Of a DNA stretch of 37,935 nucleotides, positions 1 to 8,200 are shown piece after piece. The stretch is from assembly GCA_028821475.1 (NCBI GenBank), contig JAPPGB010000106.1:1-37935 (forward strand), written 5' to 3'. The first letter of the stretch is position 1. Every line of letters begins with the position of its first letter. The notes below the pieces were generated by a model that ran no database searches, was not told the origin of the DNA, and worked only from the letters and a program-made list of their open reading frames with translations. Source of the stretch: Spirochaetaceae bacterium. Its GTDB lineage: Bacteria; Spirochaetota; Spirochaetia; SZUA-6; Bin103. A program made the translations under genes and the position numbers.

Positions 1-1
1 G

Positions 2-151
2 TGCGGGCCGATCGTGGCGCCCCTGCCGGAGGGCGCGCGCAAGGCCATCGAGCGGCGTTTCGGCGCCGGCGCCGTCCACCGCGCCACCGCTGCCGTGACG
101 CGCCGCGTCGGCGCGCCGGGTGGCGGCGGCCTGGAGCGCCGGCGTGGCTAG
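2..151 (+). CDS. C-terminal fragment of an unidentified protein (5' end outside window)
   Basis: Frame 2 is open from the window edge to a TAG at 149-151 and reads as about 49 residues starting CGPIVAPLPEGARKAIERR. The Ala/Glu/Arg helix-like composition looks like a genuine protein C-terminus. The other two plus frames read as Arg/Pro-rich shadow, or stop at 96-98. The stop overlaps the GTG start of the next gene (GTGGCTAG), as expected of an operon partner. I do not recognise the family from this short piece. That it is coding is an inference from composition and from the coupled start downstream. Confidence 0.5.
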   Translation, partial: CGPIVAPLPEGARKAIERRFGAGAVHRATAAVTRRVGAPGGGGLERRRG

Positions 152-1163
152 CGTACGGCGCCTGTTGCGCAGCGTGTTGTGGACCCTGCGCGGCGTGCAG
201 GTGACCGCCCTGGTGGGCAAGAGCGGGACCGGCAAGAGCTTTCGCGCACAACTCATTGCGCAGAAATACAACATCGACGTCATCGTGGACGACGGGTTGC
301 TCATTCAGGGCCAGAAGATCCTCGCCGGGCGCTCGGCCAAGCGCGAGCGCGGCGTCATCGAGGCGGTAAAGGCGGCGGTGTTCCACGACGAGACGCACGC
401 GCGCGAGGCATTGCGCGTCCTGGAGCGCATCCGGGCGCAACGCATCCTGATCCTGGCGACCTCGGAGAAGATGGCGGTGCGCATCGCCGACCGGCTCGAC
501 CTGCCGCCCCCGCATCGGCTCATCAGCATCGAGGACGTGGCGACGGAAGAGGAGATCGACACCGCGTTGCGCTCGCGCCGCGCACAGGGCCGCCACATCA
601 TCCCGGTGCCGCCGATCGAGGTACGGCGCGACTACGGCCACATCATGATCGATTCGATCACCATTTTCCTGCGCAACAAGATCCTGCGCCGGCGCGGCAA
701 GGTGTTCGAGAAGACCGTGGTCAGCCCGCAGTACGAGCGCCGCGGCAGCGTGACCGTATCGGAAGCGGCCCTGACACAGATGGTGCTGCATTGCGTGGGC
801 GAATTCGCGCCGGAGTTCAAGGTCGAGCGGCTGGTGGTGGTGGGCGACCTGCGCCAGCCCGGCCTGGAGGTGATGCTGCGCGTACCGTTCGACGCGCCGG
901 TTGCCGGCCGCCTGCACCAGCTCCGCGACTACATCATCTCCAGCGTGGAGCGGTTCTCGGGGTTGCTGGTGGACCAGGTCGACATTACCGTAGACCAGAT
1001 CGAAGGCCTCGACGCATCGCCGGGCGCGGCACCCGCGGAGGTACGCGCCGGCGAGCAGGGCCGGCGCCACGGGTTGCGGTGGCCGCGCCGCGACCGCTTC
1101 AGCGGCCACGACGCCCCGGAGCCGCCGCCGCCGGACGACGCCGCCGGGTCCAGCGGCGACTGA
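144..1163 (+). CDS. P-loop ATPase-like protein with Asp23/Gls24-like C-terminal domain
   Basis: The protein has 339 residues. Start GTG 144 is chosen because GGAG (133-136) lies 7 nt upstream and because it overlaps the preceding stop. Residues 22-32 carry a Walker A (GKSGTGKS at 25-32) directly after a short N-terminal strand. A hydrophobic strand ILILATSE at about 101-108 could be the Walker B-like strand but has no obvious acidic pair. After a linker, residues 190-285 (VSPQYERRGSVTVSEAA, then alternating strands and a final VDITVDQI) resemble the Asp23/Gls24 (DUF322) alkaline-shock/envelope fold. The tail (290-339) is low-complexity, rich in Arg, Gly, Pro and Asp. The likely location is cytoplasmic: there is no signal peptide. 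The role is unknown; nucleotide-dependent sensing or envelope-stress coupling is only a guess. The domain assignment is by eye. Confidence 0.7.
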   Translation: MASVRRLLRSVLWTLRGVQVTALVGKSGTGKSFRAQLIAQKYNIDVIVDDGLLIQGQKILAGRSAKRERGVIEAVKAAVFHDETHAREALRVLERIRAQRILILATSEKMAVRIADRLDLPPPHRLISIEDVATEEEIDTALRSRRAQGRHIIPVPPIEVRRDYGHIMIDSITIFLRNKILRRRGKVFEKTVVSPQYERRGSVTVSEAALTQMVLHCVGEFAPEFKVERLVVVGDLRQPGLEVMLRVPFDAPVAGRLHQLRDYIISSVERFSGLLVDQVDITVDQIEGLDASPGAAPAEVRAGEQGRRHGLRWPRRDRFSGHDAPEPPPPDDAAGSSGD

Positions 1164-1171
1164 GCCGCGGG

Positions 1172-1183
1172 CGGGCCGGCCCG
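1172..1183. terminator. 12-bp G/C palindrome between convergent genes
   Basis: CGGGCCGGCCCG is a perfect palindrome in the 31-bp gap between the convergent P-loop gene and the nucleotidyltransferase gene. It has no T-tract on either side, so at best it is a weak or Rho-assisted bidirectional stop. It could equally be a chance event at this GC content. Confidence 0.25.
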
Positions 1184-1194
1184 GAACGTGCGCC

Positions 1195-2229
1195 TCAGCT
1201 CCGTGCGGTTCTCTGCAGGCGCTCCGCCACCCGCAGCGCGTCCACCTGCGGCAGCACCAGCGGCTCCATCGCCGCGCGCAACCGTTGCGCCAACCCCTTG
1301 ACCGGGCGCTCCTCGAACCGCCAGGAGTCGTCACCGGCCGCCACGTCGCTCAGCAACGCGCTGAACATCAGGACGCGCAGCCGGCGCCCGCTCGCCGTGC
1401 CGTCGGCGACCTGTTCGTCCAGCGCCGTCAGGCGCCGGCCGACCGCGGACCCGTCCAGCCGCGGCCCCGCCTGGCCGGCCAGTTGCGGCAACAGCACGGC
1501 GAACAACCCCAGATCATGGGCGGAATCGAGAATCTCCGCGGCCCGGCCGCAGGACAGGATCTTGACCAGCTCTTCGGTCAACCGCTCCGCCGAGCACTCG
1601 GTGAGACGCGCGGCGTACCGGCCGATCAGCACCCGGTAGCGCCGCTCCATGGAGAAGCCGACGAGGCGGGCGTACTTGACCGCCCGGATCATCCGCACCG
1701 GGTCCTCCCGGAACGACTCCTCCGGGGCGCCCACGGTGCGCAGTGCGCGCCGCTGGATGTCGTCGAACCCGCCCACGTAGTCGATAAGCCGCTCGCTGCG
1801 CGGCGCGTAGTAGAGCGCGTTGAAGCTGAAGTCGCGCCGGAACGCGTCCTGGTCCACGGTGCCGTAGCGATTGGCGGTGGAGGTATCCGCGGCGCGGAAC
1901 GTGGCTACCTCGAACACCCGCCGCCCCGACGGCACGTGCACCAGCTTGAACCGGCGTCCGATGATGCGCGCGCCGCGAAACAGCGCGGTGATCTGCCGCG
2001 GGCGGGCGCTGGTTGCCACGTCGAAGTCCTTCGGGTCGCGCCCGGTCAGCAGATCGCGCAGCGCACCGCCGACGATGTATGCCTCGTGGCCGGCGCGCGT
2101 CAGCCGCTGGCAGATCGCGGCCGCCCCCGAGTCTATGGTGGAGCCGCGAATGCCATGCTCACTCGGCAGGTAGACGTTGGCGGTGGCGCGTGTGGCGCCA
2201 TCGACGGATCTTCGATATCGCTTGAGCAA
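1195..2229 (-). CDS. pcnB: Poly(A) polymerase / CCA-type tRNA nucleotidyltransferase
   Basis: Class II nucleotidyltransferase of about 344 residues. It adds nucleotides to RNA 3' ends: poly(A) tails for decay, or CCA on tRNA. The catalytic core is clear: VGG at 53-55, RDLLTGRDPKDFD with the metal-binding D-x-D at 68-70, then IIGRRFKLVHV (89-99), RRDFSFNAL and the RNA/ATP-binding segment REDPVRMIRAVKYARLVGF. The I-I-G-R-R-F-x-L-x-H-V string fits the signature reported for bacterial poly(A) polymerases rather than CCA enzymes. There is no ATG in frame; TTG at 2229 is the best start and lies 26 nt after the clpX-like stop, so the two are probably co-transcribed. The frame runs open far upstream through clpX, but that part is shadow. 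At 344 residues it is shorter than E. coli PcnB and lacks its long basic tail. Confidence 0.8.
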   Translation of the reverse strand: MLKRYRRSVDGATRATANVYLPSEHGIRGSTIDSGAAAICQRLTRAGHEAYIVGGALRDLLTGRDPKDFDVATSARPRQITALFRGARIIGRRFKLVHVPSGRRVFEVATFRAADTSTANRYGTVDQDAFRRDFSFNALYYAPRSERLIDYVGGFDDIQRRALRTVGAPEESFREDPVRMIRAVKYARLVGFSMERRYRVLIGRYAARLTECSAERLTEELVKILSCGRAAEILDSAHDLGLFAVLLPQLAGQAGPRLDGSAVGRRLTALDEQVADGTASGRRLRVLMFSALLSDVAAGDDSWRFEERPVKGLAQRLRAAMEPLVLPQVDALRVAERLQRTARS

Positions 2230-2255
2230 TGGTCCGGGAGAAACGGCGCCGGCGG

Positions 2256-3398
2256 TCAGCCGAGCGCGAAGCCGAACTCGCCGTCGCGCAACTCCAGGCG
2301 CACGCGCTTTACCCCCGCTTCGGAATACGCCTGGAACGCGGCATCTTCGAGGTGCCGGGCAAACACCGACTCCAACCCGCGCGCGCCGCTCTCCTTGCGC
2401 AGCGCCTGGCGTACCATCAGTTCCACCACGGCGTCGTCCACCTCCAGCTCGATCTCCTCGAACAGGAACTCGTTGCGGTACTGGGTGATGATGTTCTCCC
2501 TGAGGATGCCGGCAAGCTGCCCGGCTGACAGCGACTGAAACGGCACGATGCGCTTGAACCGGCCGATCAACTCGGGCAGAAACCCGAACCTCTGGAAGTA
2601 ACGCACCGCCGCGACATCCTCTTCGCTGTAGGACACCGCGATGCGTTCGGGTTCGTCGCCGATGGCGCGGCGGCCAAAGCCGATGCCGGATCCCGCCGCC
2701 GCATCGGTCACTCCCTTGAAGCCGGAGAACGCCCCGCACGCAATGAACGAGATGTCGGCGGTGGAGACCACCGTGCGCGCGCCGTACTCGGAGTGGGACA
2801 GGTCGTTGGGCACCGAGATGTCCGCCGCCTCGAGCATCTTGAGCAGTTCTCTCTGCACGCCGAGGCCCGACACGTCCTTGGTAGTGGCCGCGCCGGCGAA
2901 CACGGCGTTGTTGTGCCCCGCCGCGACCTTGTCGAATTCGTCCAGGCACACCACGCCCACCGAGGTGGCGTGTTGATTCAGATCCGCGGCGTACAGGAGC
3001 CGGGTCAGAATCGAGGTGACCTCCTGGCCGACGTAGCCGGTTTCCGAGTAGCCGGTCAGGTCCACGATCAGCGTCGGCAGGTGGAGGATGTGCTGAAACA
3101 GCAGTTCGACCAGGTGCGTCTTGCCGCACCCGGTAGGACCGACCAGGAGCAGGTTGGTCTTGGCCGGCAACAGGTCGCGGCTCACTCCTTCGAGGTGGAT
3201 CTTGCGCAGCCGGGACACGTGGCGGTACGCCATGAGCGACACTGCCGTGATCGCCCGCTCCTGGCCGACGTAACCCAACTCCCGAATGGTGTCGGCGATC
3301 TGGCGCGGAGTGAGGAAGGGGATGCTGCGCACGTACAGCACGATCTCCTGATCGTTGCGTTGCGGGCGCAGGTTGCGTGTCTGCCGCGCAAGTGCCAT
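2256..3398 (-). CDS. ClpX-like AAA+ unfoldase lacking the N-terminal zinc-binding domain
   Basis: ATP-driven protein unfoldase of 380 residues from ATG 3398; in-frame alternatives are at 3419 and 3458. Visible ClpX features are Walker A GPTGCGKT (87-94), the pore loop GYVG (121-124), Walker B LDEFD (152-156), an IGF loop (239-241) that in ClpX docks on ClpP, the arginine finger in LIGRFKR (near 280) and the sensor-2 string GARGLES (338-344). E. coli ClpX has 424 residues with a Cys4 zinc domain in the first 60. Here that domain is absent, and the N-terminus is a short basic segment followed by the helical IPFLTPRQIADTI. No clpP is present in the window. This is either a second ClpX paralogue or the sole ClpX in reduced form. 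AGGG lies about 13 nt upstream of ATG 3398, so the start is not certain. Confidence 0.82.
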   Translation of the reverse strand: MALARQTRNLRPQRNDQEIVLYVRSIPFLTPRQIADTIRELGYVGQERAITAVSLMAYRHVSRLRKIHLEGVSRDLLPAKTNLLLVGPTGCGKTHLVELLFQHILHLPTLIVDLTGYSETGYVGQEVTSILTRLLYAADLNQHATSVGVVCLDEFDKVAAGHNNAVFAGAATTKDVSGLGVQRELLKMLEAADISVPNDLSHSEYGARTVVSTADISFIACGAFSGFKGVTDAAAGSGIGFGRRAIGDEPERIAVSYSEEDVAAVRYFQRFGFLPELIGRFKRIVPFQSLSAGQLAGILRENIITQYRNEFLFEEIELEVDDAVVELMVRQALRKESGARGLESVFARHLEDAAFQAYSEAGVKRVRLELRDGEFGFALG

Positions 3399-3504
3399 GA
3401 ACCGGGGCAACCCTAACATCCCGCCCGGCGATGCGCCAGCCCGGACGCTGAACCACACCGCGGCAGATGCCGTCGGTCCGCCGCCGGGGTTAGACTATGG
3501 GGGA

Positions 3505-6078
3505 ATGCAGCCGTCAGGAGAGTCGATCAGCGAGCTTGCAGCAGCGCTGCCGGTCGTCCGCCACCGCGACCGGATCGTGCGCCACGTCGCCGCCAACCCG
3601 GTCATCGTGGTGGAAAGCCCGACCGGCTCCGGAAAGACCACCCAGCTTCCCCGCATCCTGTACGATGCCGGCTACGCCGACAGCGGCCGCATCGGCGTAA
3701 CGCAGCCGCGCCGCATCGCCGCGGTATCGGTCACCGACTTCATACGTGCGCAACTCGCTGCCGACGCCGGGGCCGCCGCCGGCGCGGTCGCCGCGTACAA
3801 GATGCGCTTCGAGGACACCACCACGCGCGAAACGCGCATCAAGGTGATGACCGACGGCGTGCTGCTGCAGGAGCTCGGGCACGACCGCCTGCTCGGCGAG
3901 TACTCGGTGATGATGGTCGACGAGGCGCACGAACGTTCGCTCAACATCGACTTCGTTCTCGGCCTGCTGAAGGGCGTGCTCGCACAGCGGCCCGAATTCA
4001 AGGTGGTGGTCTCGTCCGCCACCATCAACGCGGAGGTGTTCTCCGAGTACTTCGACTCCTGCCCGATCGTGCGCCTCGACACGCCGGCGCACCCGGTACG
4101 GATCCACTACCGCCCGTTTCAACCCGCCGGCGACCCCGACCAGCTCATGGCGGCCGTGGAACGGATCGTGCTTGAAATCGACCGCTCCCGCCGGCCGGGC
4201 GACATCCTGGTGTTCCTGTCGGGCGAACGCGACATCCGCGCCTGCATCGCGACGCTCGCCGCGCGCCGCGAGAGCCGGCGCTGGCAGCTCCTGCCGTTGT
4301 ACGCCCGGCTGTCGCGCGCCGAGCAGGATCGGGTATTCGCGCCGTTTCCGGGCCGGCGCAAGATCGTGGTGGCCACCAACATCGCCGAGACCAGCGTCAC
4401 CATCCCCGGCATCGGCTACGTGATCGACTCCGGTCTGGCCAAGGTGAACTCGTTCAACACCCGCACGCTCACCGCCGCGCTCACCGAGCAGCCGATTTCG
4501 CACGCGTCCTGCAACCAGCGCCGCGGGCGCGCCGGACGCACCGGTCCCGGCTCCTGCTATCGGCTCTACTCGGAGGCATCCTACCAGCGGCGGCCGCTGT
4601 TCGAGACCGAGGAGATCCATCGCACCGACCTGTCGGAGGTGGTGCTGCGGATGGCGGAGCTGGGCATCACCGAGTTCGAGGAGTTCGACTTTCTCTCCTC
4701 GCCGGGCCGCGAACGGATCGCCAGCGCGGTGGCGCTGCTCGGCATGCTCGACGCGCTCGACGCCGACCGCGCGCTGACCGAGGTGGGCCGCACCATGGTC
4801 AAGTTTCCGCTCCTGCCGCGCCACTCCCGCATCCTGGTGGAGGCGATCCACCGCTATCCGGAGGTGCTGGAGGAGGCGATTATCGCCGCCGCCGTCCTGT
4901 CGGTGCCCGCGCCGTTCGTGATGCCGGAGGGCCGCGAGCTGGAGGCGCGCCACGCGCACCACGCGTTTCGCCACCCGCTCGGCGACCTCGTAGCCTGCCT
5001 GGACCTGTACCGGCAGTTCCGCGACAACGGCGACCGCGACGGCTTCTGCGCGCGCCACTACCTGGAGCCGCGCACCATGCACGAGATCCTCAACGTCAAG
5101 GCGCAACTCGAGGAGATCGTCAGCGGGCTCGGCGTGCCGGTGAGCGGCGGCGGCTCGACCAGCCACTACCTGCGCGCCGTCGGACGCGGGCTGATTCAGT
5201 TCATCTGCGTTGCCGCCGCACCGGGCCGCTATCGCAGTCCGACCGCCGGCAACATCTTCATCCACCCCGGATCGGGCATGTACCAGCAGCCGGCGCGCTA
5301 CATCGTGGCGGGCGAGATCATGCGCACGTCGCGCGCCTACGCGCGCTCGGTGTCGCCGCTGACCCGCGAGGAGGTGCGCGCCATCTCGCCCGACCTCCTG
5401 GCCGACCTGATCGCGGTGTCGCAGGACGGGTCGAAGGGCGCGCGCCGCGCCGGGCGTGGTCGCGGCGGCGACCGGCCGGGCACCGGGGAGCGCCCCGGCC
5501 GCCATACCCGTTCCGGCGGAGCGCGCGACGCGGCGCGGCAGCTGCATCTGCTCGGGCGGGTGTTCGAGGTCACCGAACAGCGCAGCAAGCGGCCGCTGGT
5601 TACCCTGCCGTGGCAGGAGGCGGCCCCCATCGCGCGCCGCGCCGGGCGCCGCTCGCTGGCGGCGTACCGCGCGTGGCGCGGCCGCATTACCCTGGACGGG
5701 GATGAGATCATGCCGGGGGCGCGCCTGGAGGCGCTGTTCGAGGTGCTCGCCAGGATCGATCCCGCGCACCGCGTCGACGCCGGCTGGCCGCGCGATACCC
5801 TGCGCATGCCGCAGGACGGCGCGCTCCTGCTCGACCGTCTCCGCCACCTGCTGGCAATCGGCCCGCGCCGCGCCGGATCCCGCAAGTTGGGCTTCATCGC
5901 GTTGCAGACCGATGCCAACGGCGCGTTCTGGCTCTCGCTGCGGCGCAATCTGCAGAACGCGGTGGCGGACAGCCTCGCTGCGCTGGAGACCCTGGCCGAC
6001 GCTCGGCAGGGGGAGCTGGACGACGATCAGAGGGCCGGCGTGAGCGCGGTCTACCGGCGGGTGGCGAACCTGTTGTGA
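3505..6078 (+). CDS. hrpA: DEAH-box ATP-dependent RNA helicase HrpA-like
   Basis: DEAH/RHA-family RNA helicase of 857 residues, cytoplasmic, acting on mRNA or ribosome-associated RNA. The motifs in order are: Walker A GSGKT (41-45), TQPRRIAA (motif Ia), DEAH (139-142), SSATI (motif III), TNIAETSVTIPGI (motifs IV-V) and QRRGRAGR (338-345, motif VI). Winged-helix, ratchet and OB regions follow. E. coli HrpA has about 1,300 residues; this one lacks most of the long C-terminal extension. The start ATG 3505 follows a purine run GGGGGA very closely. The open frame extends to 3355, but that part is antisense to the clpX-like gene. A TAGACT hexamer at 3490-3495 would put the transcript start almost at the ATG, so a leaderless or near-leaderless mRNA is possible. 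Confidence 0.9.
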   Translation: MQPSGESISELAAALPVVRHRDRIVRHVAANPVIVVESPTGSGKTTQLPRILYDAGYADSGRIGVTQPRRIAAVSVTDFIRAQLAADAGAAAGAVAAYKMRFEDTTTRETRIKVMTDGVLLQELGHDRLLGEYSVMMVDEAHERSLNIDFVLGLLKGVLAQRPEFKVVVSSATINAEVFSEYFDSCPIVRLDTPAHPVRIHYRPFQPAGDPDQLMAAVERIVLEIDRSRRPGDILVFLSGERDIRACIATLAARRESRRWQLLPLYARLSRAEQDRVFAPFPGRRKIVVATNIAETSVTIPGIGYVIDSGLAKVNSFNTRTLTAALTEQPISHASCNQRRGRAGRTGPGSCYRLYSEASYQRRPLFETEEIHRTDLSEVVLRMAELGITEFEEFDFLSSPGRERIASAVALLGMLDALDADRALTEVGRTMVKFPLLPRHSRILVEAIHRYPEVLEEAIIAAAVLSVPAPFVMPEGRELEARHAHHAFRHPLGDLVACLDLYRQFRDNGDRDGFCARHYLEPRTMHEILNVKAQLEEIVSGLGVPVSGGGSTSHYLRAVGRGLIQFICVAAAPGRYRSPTAGNIFIHPGSGMYQQPARYIVAGEIMRTSRAYARSVSPLTREEVRAISPDLLADLIAVSQDGSKGARRAGRGRGGDRPGTGERPGRHTRSGGARDAARQLHLLGRVFEVTEQRSKRPLVTLPWQEAAPIARRAGRRSLAAYRAWRGRITLDGDEIMPGARLEALFEVLARIDPAHRVDAGWPRDTLRMPQDGALLLDRLRHLLAIGPRRAGSRKLGFIALQTDANGAFWLSLRRNLQNAVADSLAALETLADARQGELDDDQRAGVSAVYRRVANLL

Positions 6079-6093
6079 GCGCCTGCCTCCGCC

Positions 6094-7155
6094 TCAGCTC
6101 TCGTCGCGCAGCGCTTCGCGCACCGCTGCGGCGGGTACGGCGCGCATCTCGGTCTGCTCGAGGCCGCGCTGCACCACAAAGCGCAACTCGTCGCCGCTGC
6201 GTTTCTTGTCCGCCCACATCGCGGACAGGATCCGGTCGCCGCTGACCTCGACGGCGCACAGACGGTAGCCGTACGCGCGCAGCAGCCGGATGACCCGCTG
6301 CGCGTAGCCGGGGTCGACGATACCGAGCAGGCGGCCGAGACGCATGGCGCGACCGAGGCCCCACGCCACCGCGGCGCCGTGGCTCCAGGCAAAACCGGAC
6401 GCCGACTCGAGCGCATGCGCAAACGTATGGCCCAGGTTGAGGAACGCCCGCGAGGTGCCGTCCGGGCGCACCGCGGTGCCGAGTTCCTCGCGCAGGTCGT
6501 GTGCCACGAAGCGAGCCTTCACCGCCAGGCAGCGGCGCACGTATTCCTCCACCAGAGCCGGGCGGCGCGCCAGCACCTCGTCACGGCGGCACTCCAGCAT
6601 CCCGAACAGTCGGCCGTCGCCGAGCATGGCCGTCTTGATCACTTCGGCCAGCCCGTCGAGGTAGTCGCTGGTGGACAGGTGCGAGACCACGTACGGTACC
6701 ACGATCAGGCGGTGCGCCGGATAGAACGTGCCGACCAGATTTTTCCCGGAGCCAAGATTGATGCCGGTCTTGCCGCCGAGCGCGGCGTCCACCATCGCGG
6801 TCACCGTGGTGGGTACCAGCGTCAGCCGGACGCCGCGCAGATAGATGGAAGCGGCGAACGCGGCCACGTCGCACACCGCGCCGCCGCCGATGCCGATGAT
6901 CTCGCCGCCGCGGTCCATGCCGCGTTCGTGCGCGGCCAGCAGCACGCGCTCCACGGATGCCCAGTGCTTGGCGCCGTCACGGTCTTCGAGCAGCACCGGA
7001 TCGGAAACCGCGGTGCCGAACAGCCGCGCCGTGTTGGCGTCGAACACGACCACGCGGTTGGCGGCGCGGCCGAACTGTGCCGGCAGCCGAGGCTCGAACC
7101 GTACCACGGTTTCCGGGTCGGATACGGAGAATCGGTAGTTGCTCGTGGTCGCCAT
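6094..7155 (-). CDS. aroB: 3-dehydroquinate synthase
   Basis: Converts DAHP to 3-dehydroquinate in the shikimate pathway, using NAD and a divalent metal in the cytoplasm. It has 353 residues, the normal length. Diagnostic strings are GIGGGAVCDVAAFAAS (NAD-binding Gly-rich turn), LVPTTVTAMVDAALGGKTGIN (substrate loop with Asp and Lys), LAEVIKTAM (metal Glu), LNLGHTFAHALE and SHGAAVAWG (metal His residues). The ATG at 7155 sits 15 nt downstream of the LysM gene stop, so the two form one minus-strand operon. It meets hrpA tail to tail with a 15-nt gap. No truncation or missing active-site residue is seen. Confidence 0.95.
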   Translation of the reverse strand: MATTSNYRFSVSDPETVVRFEPRLPAQFGRAANRVVVFDANTARLFGTAVSDPVLLEDRDGAKHWASVERVLLAAHERGMDRGGEIIGIGGGAVCDVAAFAASIYLRGVRLTLVPTTVTAMVDAALGGKTGINLGSGKNLVGTFYPAHRLIVVPYVVSHLSTSDYLDGLAEVIKTAMLGDGRLFGMLECRRDEVLARRPALVEEYVRRCLAVKARFVAHDLREELGTAVRPDGTSRAFLNLGHTFAHALESASGFAWSHGAAVAWGLGRAMRLGRLLGIVDPGYAQRVIRLLRAYGYRLCAVEVSGDRILSAMWADKKRSGDELRFVVQRGLEQTEMRAVPAAAVREALRDES

Positions 7156-7170
7156 CGGCTGCTGTGCCCG

Positions 7171-7986
7171 CTATACCCGCGGCGCCTGCCAAGGGTCGGC
7201 CGGAATGCCGTCCTTGAACACCAGGAAGTAGAGATTCGGCTTCTGGTCGTGCGGGTTCAGGCCCAGGCGCCCGATCTCGGTGCCGATCTCCACCTGGTCG
7301 CCGACCGCAACGTAGGTCTCGGCGCTGCCCAGGTAGCCGAAGATGTAACCGAGCGGATTCTCCACCAGGACCACCTGCCCGAAGCCGCGGCTCGGACTGG
7401 CCCAGCGCACCGTGCCCGAGGAGACCGAGCGTACCGCCGCGCCCACCGTCCCGGCGATCTTCAGGCCGGTCAGCTTGCCGTTGATCCGGGTACGTTGCCC
7501 GTCGGTCGGCCAGAGCCGGTTGTCGCCGCCGCCGGTGCGCACGGGGGCGGCCGGCCCGGCGGCGACCGGGGGCCGCCGCCGCGACGCCTCCGGGGTGCGG
7601 GTCTGCGGCTCGGAGCTCGTGCCCGCTTCCGGCACCACCAGCACCTGGCCGATGCGCACCGTGGTGGGATCGATGATCTCGTTCGCCGCCAGGATGAGCG
7701 CGGGGTTCACGCCATACTTGCGCCCGACGGAGTAGATGGTGTCGCCCTTGCGCATCACGTGCGCGCGCGGAATGGTCAGCTTCTGCCCGCTGCGCAGCCG
7801 GGTGGGGTCGGTAATCCCGTTGCTGCTCTGCAGCAGGGAGACGGACACGCCATACTTCTTGGCGATGCTGTAGAGGGTCTCACCGCGGGCGATTTGATGA
7901 ACCTGAGCCGCCGAGTCGACCGCGGGCAGCGTGGCCACGGCTGTCAGAACGCACAATGCCGCCAGCGGCCGCAAGAGGAGCCCCAT
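7171..7986 (-). CDS. Secreted LysM protein with degenerate M23 (NlpD/EnvC-like) domain
   Basis: The 271-residue precursor has a signal peptide of about 26 residues (basic start, hydrophobic 5-20, AVDSAA). Two LysM peptidoglycan-binding modules follow (about 29-73 and 77-118: ETLYSIAKKYGVS and DTIYSVGRKYGVN). A Pro/Arg/Thr-rich linker leads to an M23-type LytM fold (about 150-265). The M23 zinc and catalytic residues are gone: where the family has YAHL and HLHFEV, this protein has GYLGS and NLYFLV. It is probably a non-enzymatic activator or scaffold for a cell-wall amidase in the periplasm. Start ATG 7986 follows AAGG. The frame extends upstream through both tRNA genes, which is not credible coding. 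It is followed at once by aroB. Confidence 0.85.
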   Translation of the reverse strand: MGLLLRPLAALCVLTAVATLPAVDSAAQVHQIARGETLYSIAKKYGVSVSLLQSSNGITDPTRLRSGQKLTIPRAHVMRKGDTIYSVGRKYGVNPALILAANEIIDPTTVRIGQVLVVPEAGTSSEPQTRTPEASRRRPPVAAGPAAPVRTGGGDNRLWPTDGQRTRINGKLTGLKIAGTVGAAVRSVSSGTVRWASPSRGFGQVVLVENPLGYIFGYLGSAETYVAVGDQVEIGTEIGRLGLNPHDQKPNLYFLVFKDGIPADPWQAPRV

Positions 7987-8095
7987 AGCCTTAATTTTCG
8001 GAGCCGCGGCGCCGCAACTGGAGAGGCGGAACAGAACCTCGCCAGCCGCACTGCGCCGCGCTTCGAGGTCCGGAAAAGAAGGGCAAGGTAAGGAG

Positions 8096-8168
8096 TCGGG
8101 CTGGGGAGACTTGAACTCCCGACCTCTCGGTCCCGAACCGAGCGCGCTAGCCACTGCGCCACAGCCCG
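8096..8168 (-). tRNA. tRNA-Pro(CGG)
   Basis: Read on the minus strand: a perfect 7-bp acceptor CGGGCTG/CAGCCCG with the proline-typical C1-G72 pair and A73. The D stem is GCGC/GCGC. The anticodon stem CTCGG/CCGAG has loop TTCGGGA, giving anticodon CGG. The T arm is GGGAG-TTCAAGT-CTCCC. CCA is not encoded (CTCC follows). It lies 32 nt after tRNA-Asp, so the two share a transcript. Confidence 0.95.
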
Positions 8169-8200
8169 TAGCGACATCGACCGAATTCCTGATGGATGGA

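Noticed and set aside
2230-3456. Long N-terminal extension of the nucleotidyltransferase
   Set aside because: That part is another frame of the clpX-like gene, with shadow-type composition.
3514-5847. 777-codon minus-strand open frame opposite hrpA
   Set aside because: Shadow of the helicase; no family motif, biased composition.
6379-8091. 570-codon plus-strand open frame opposite aroB and the LysM gene
   Set aside because: Antisense shadow; aroB and LysM domains are clear on the minus strand.
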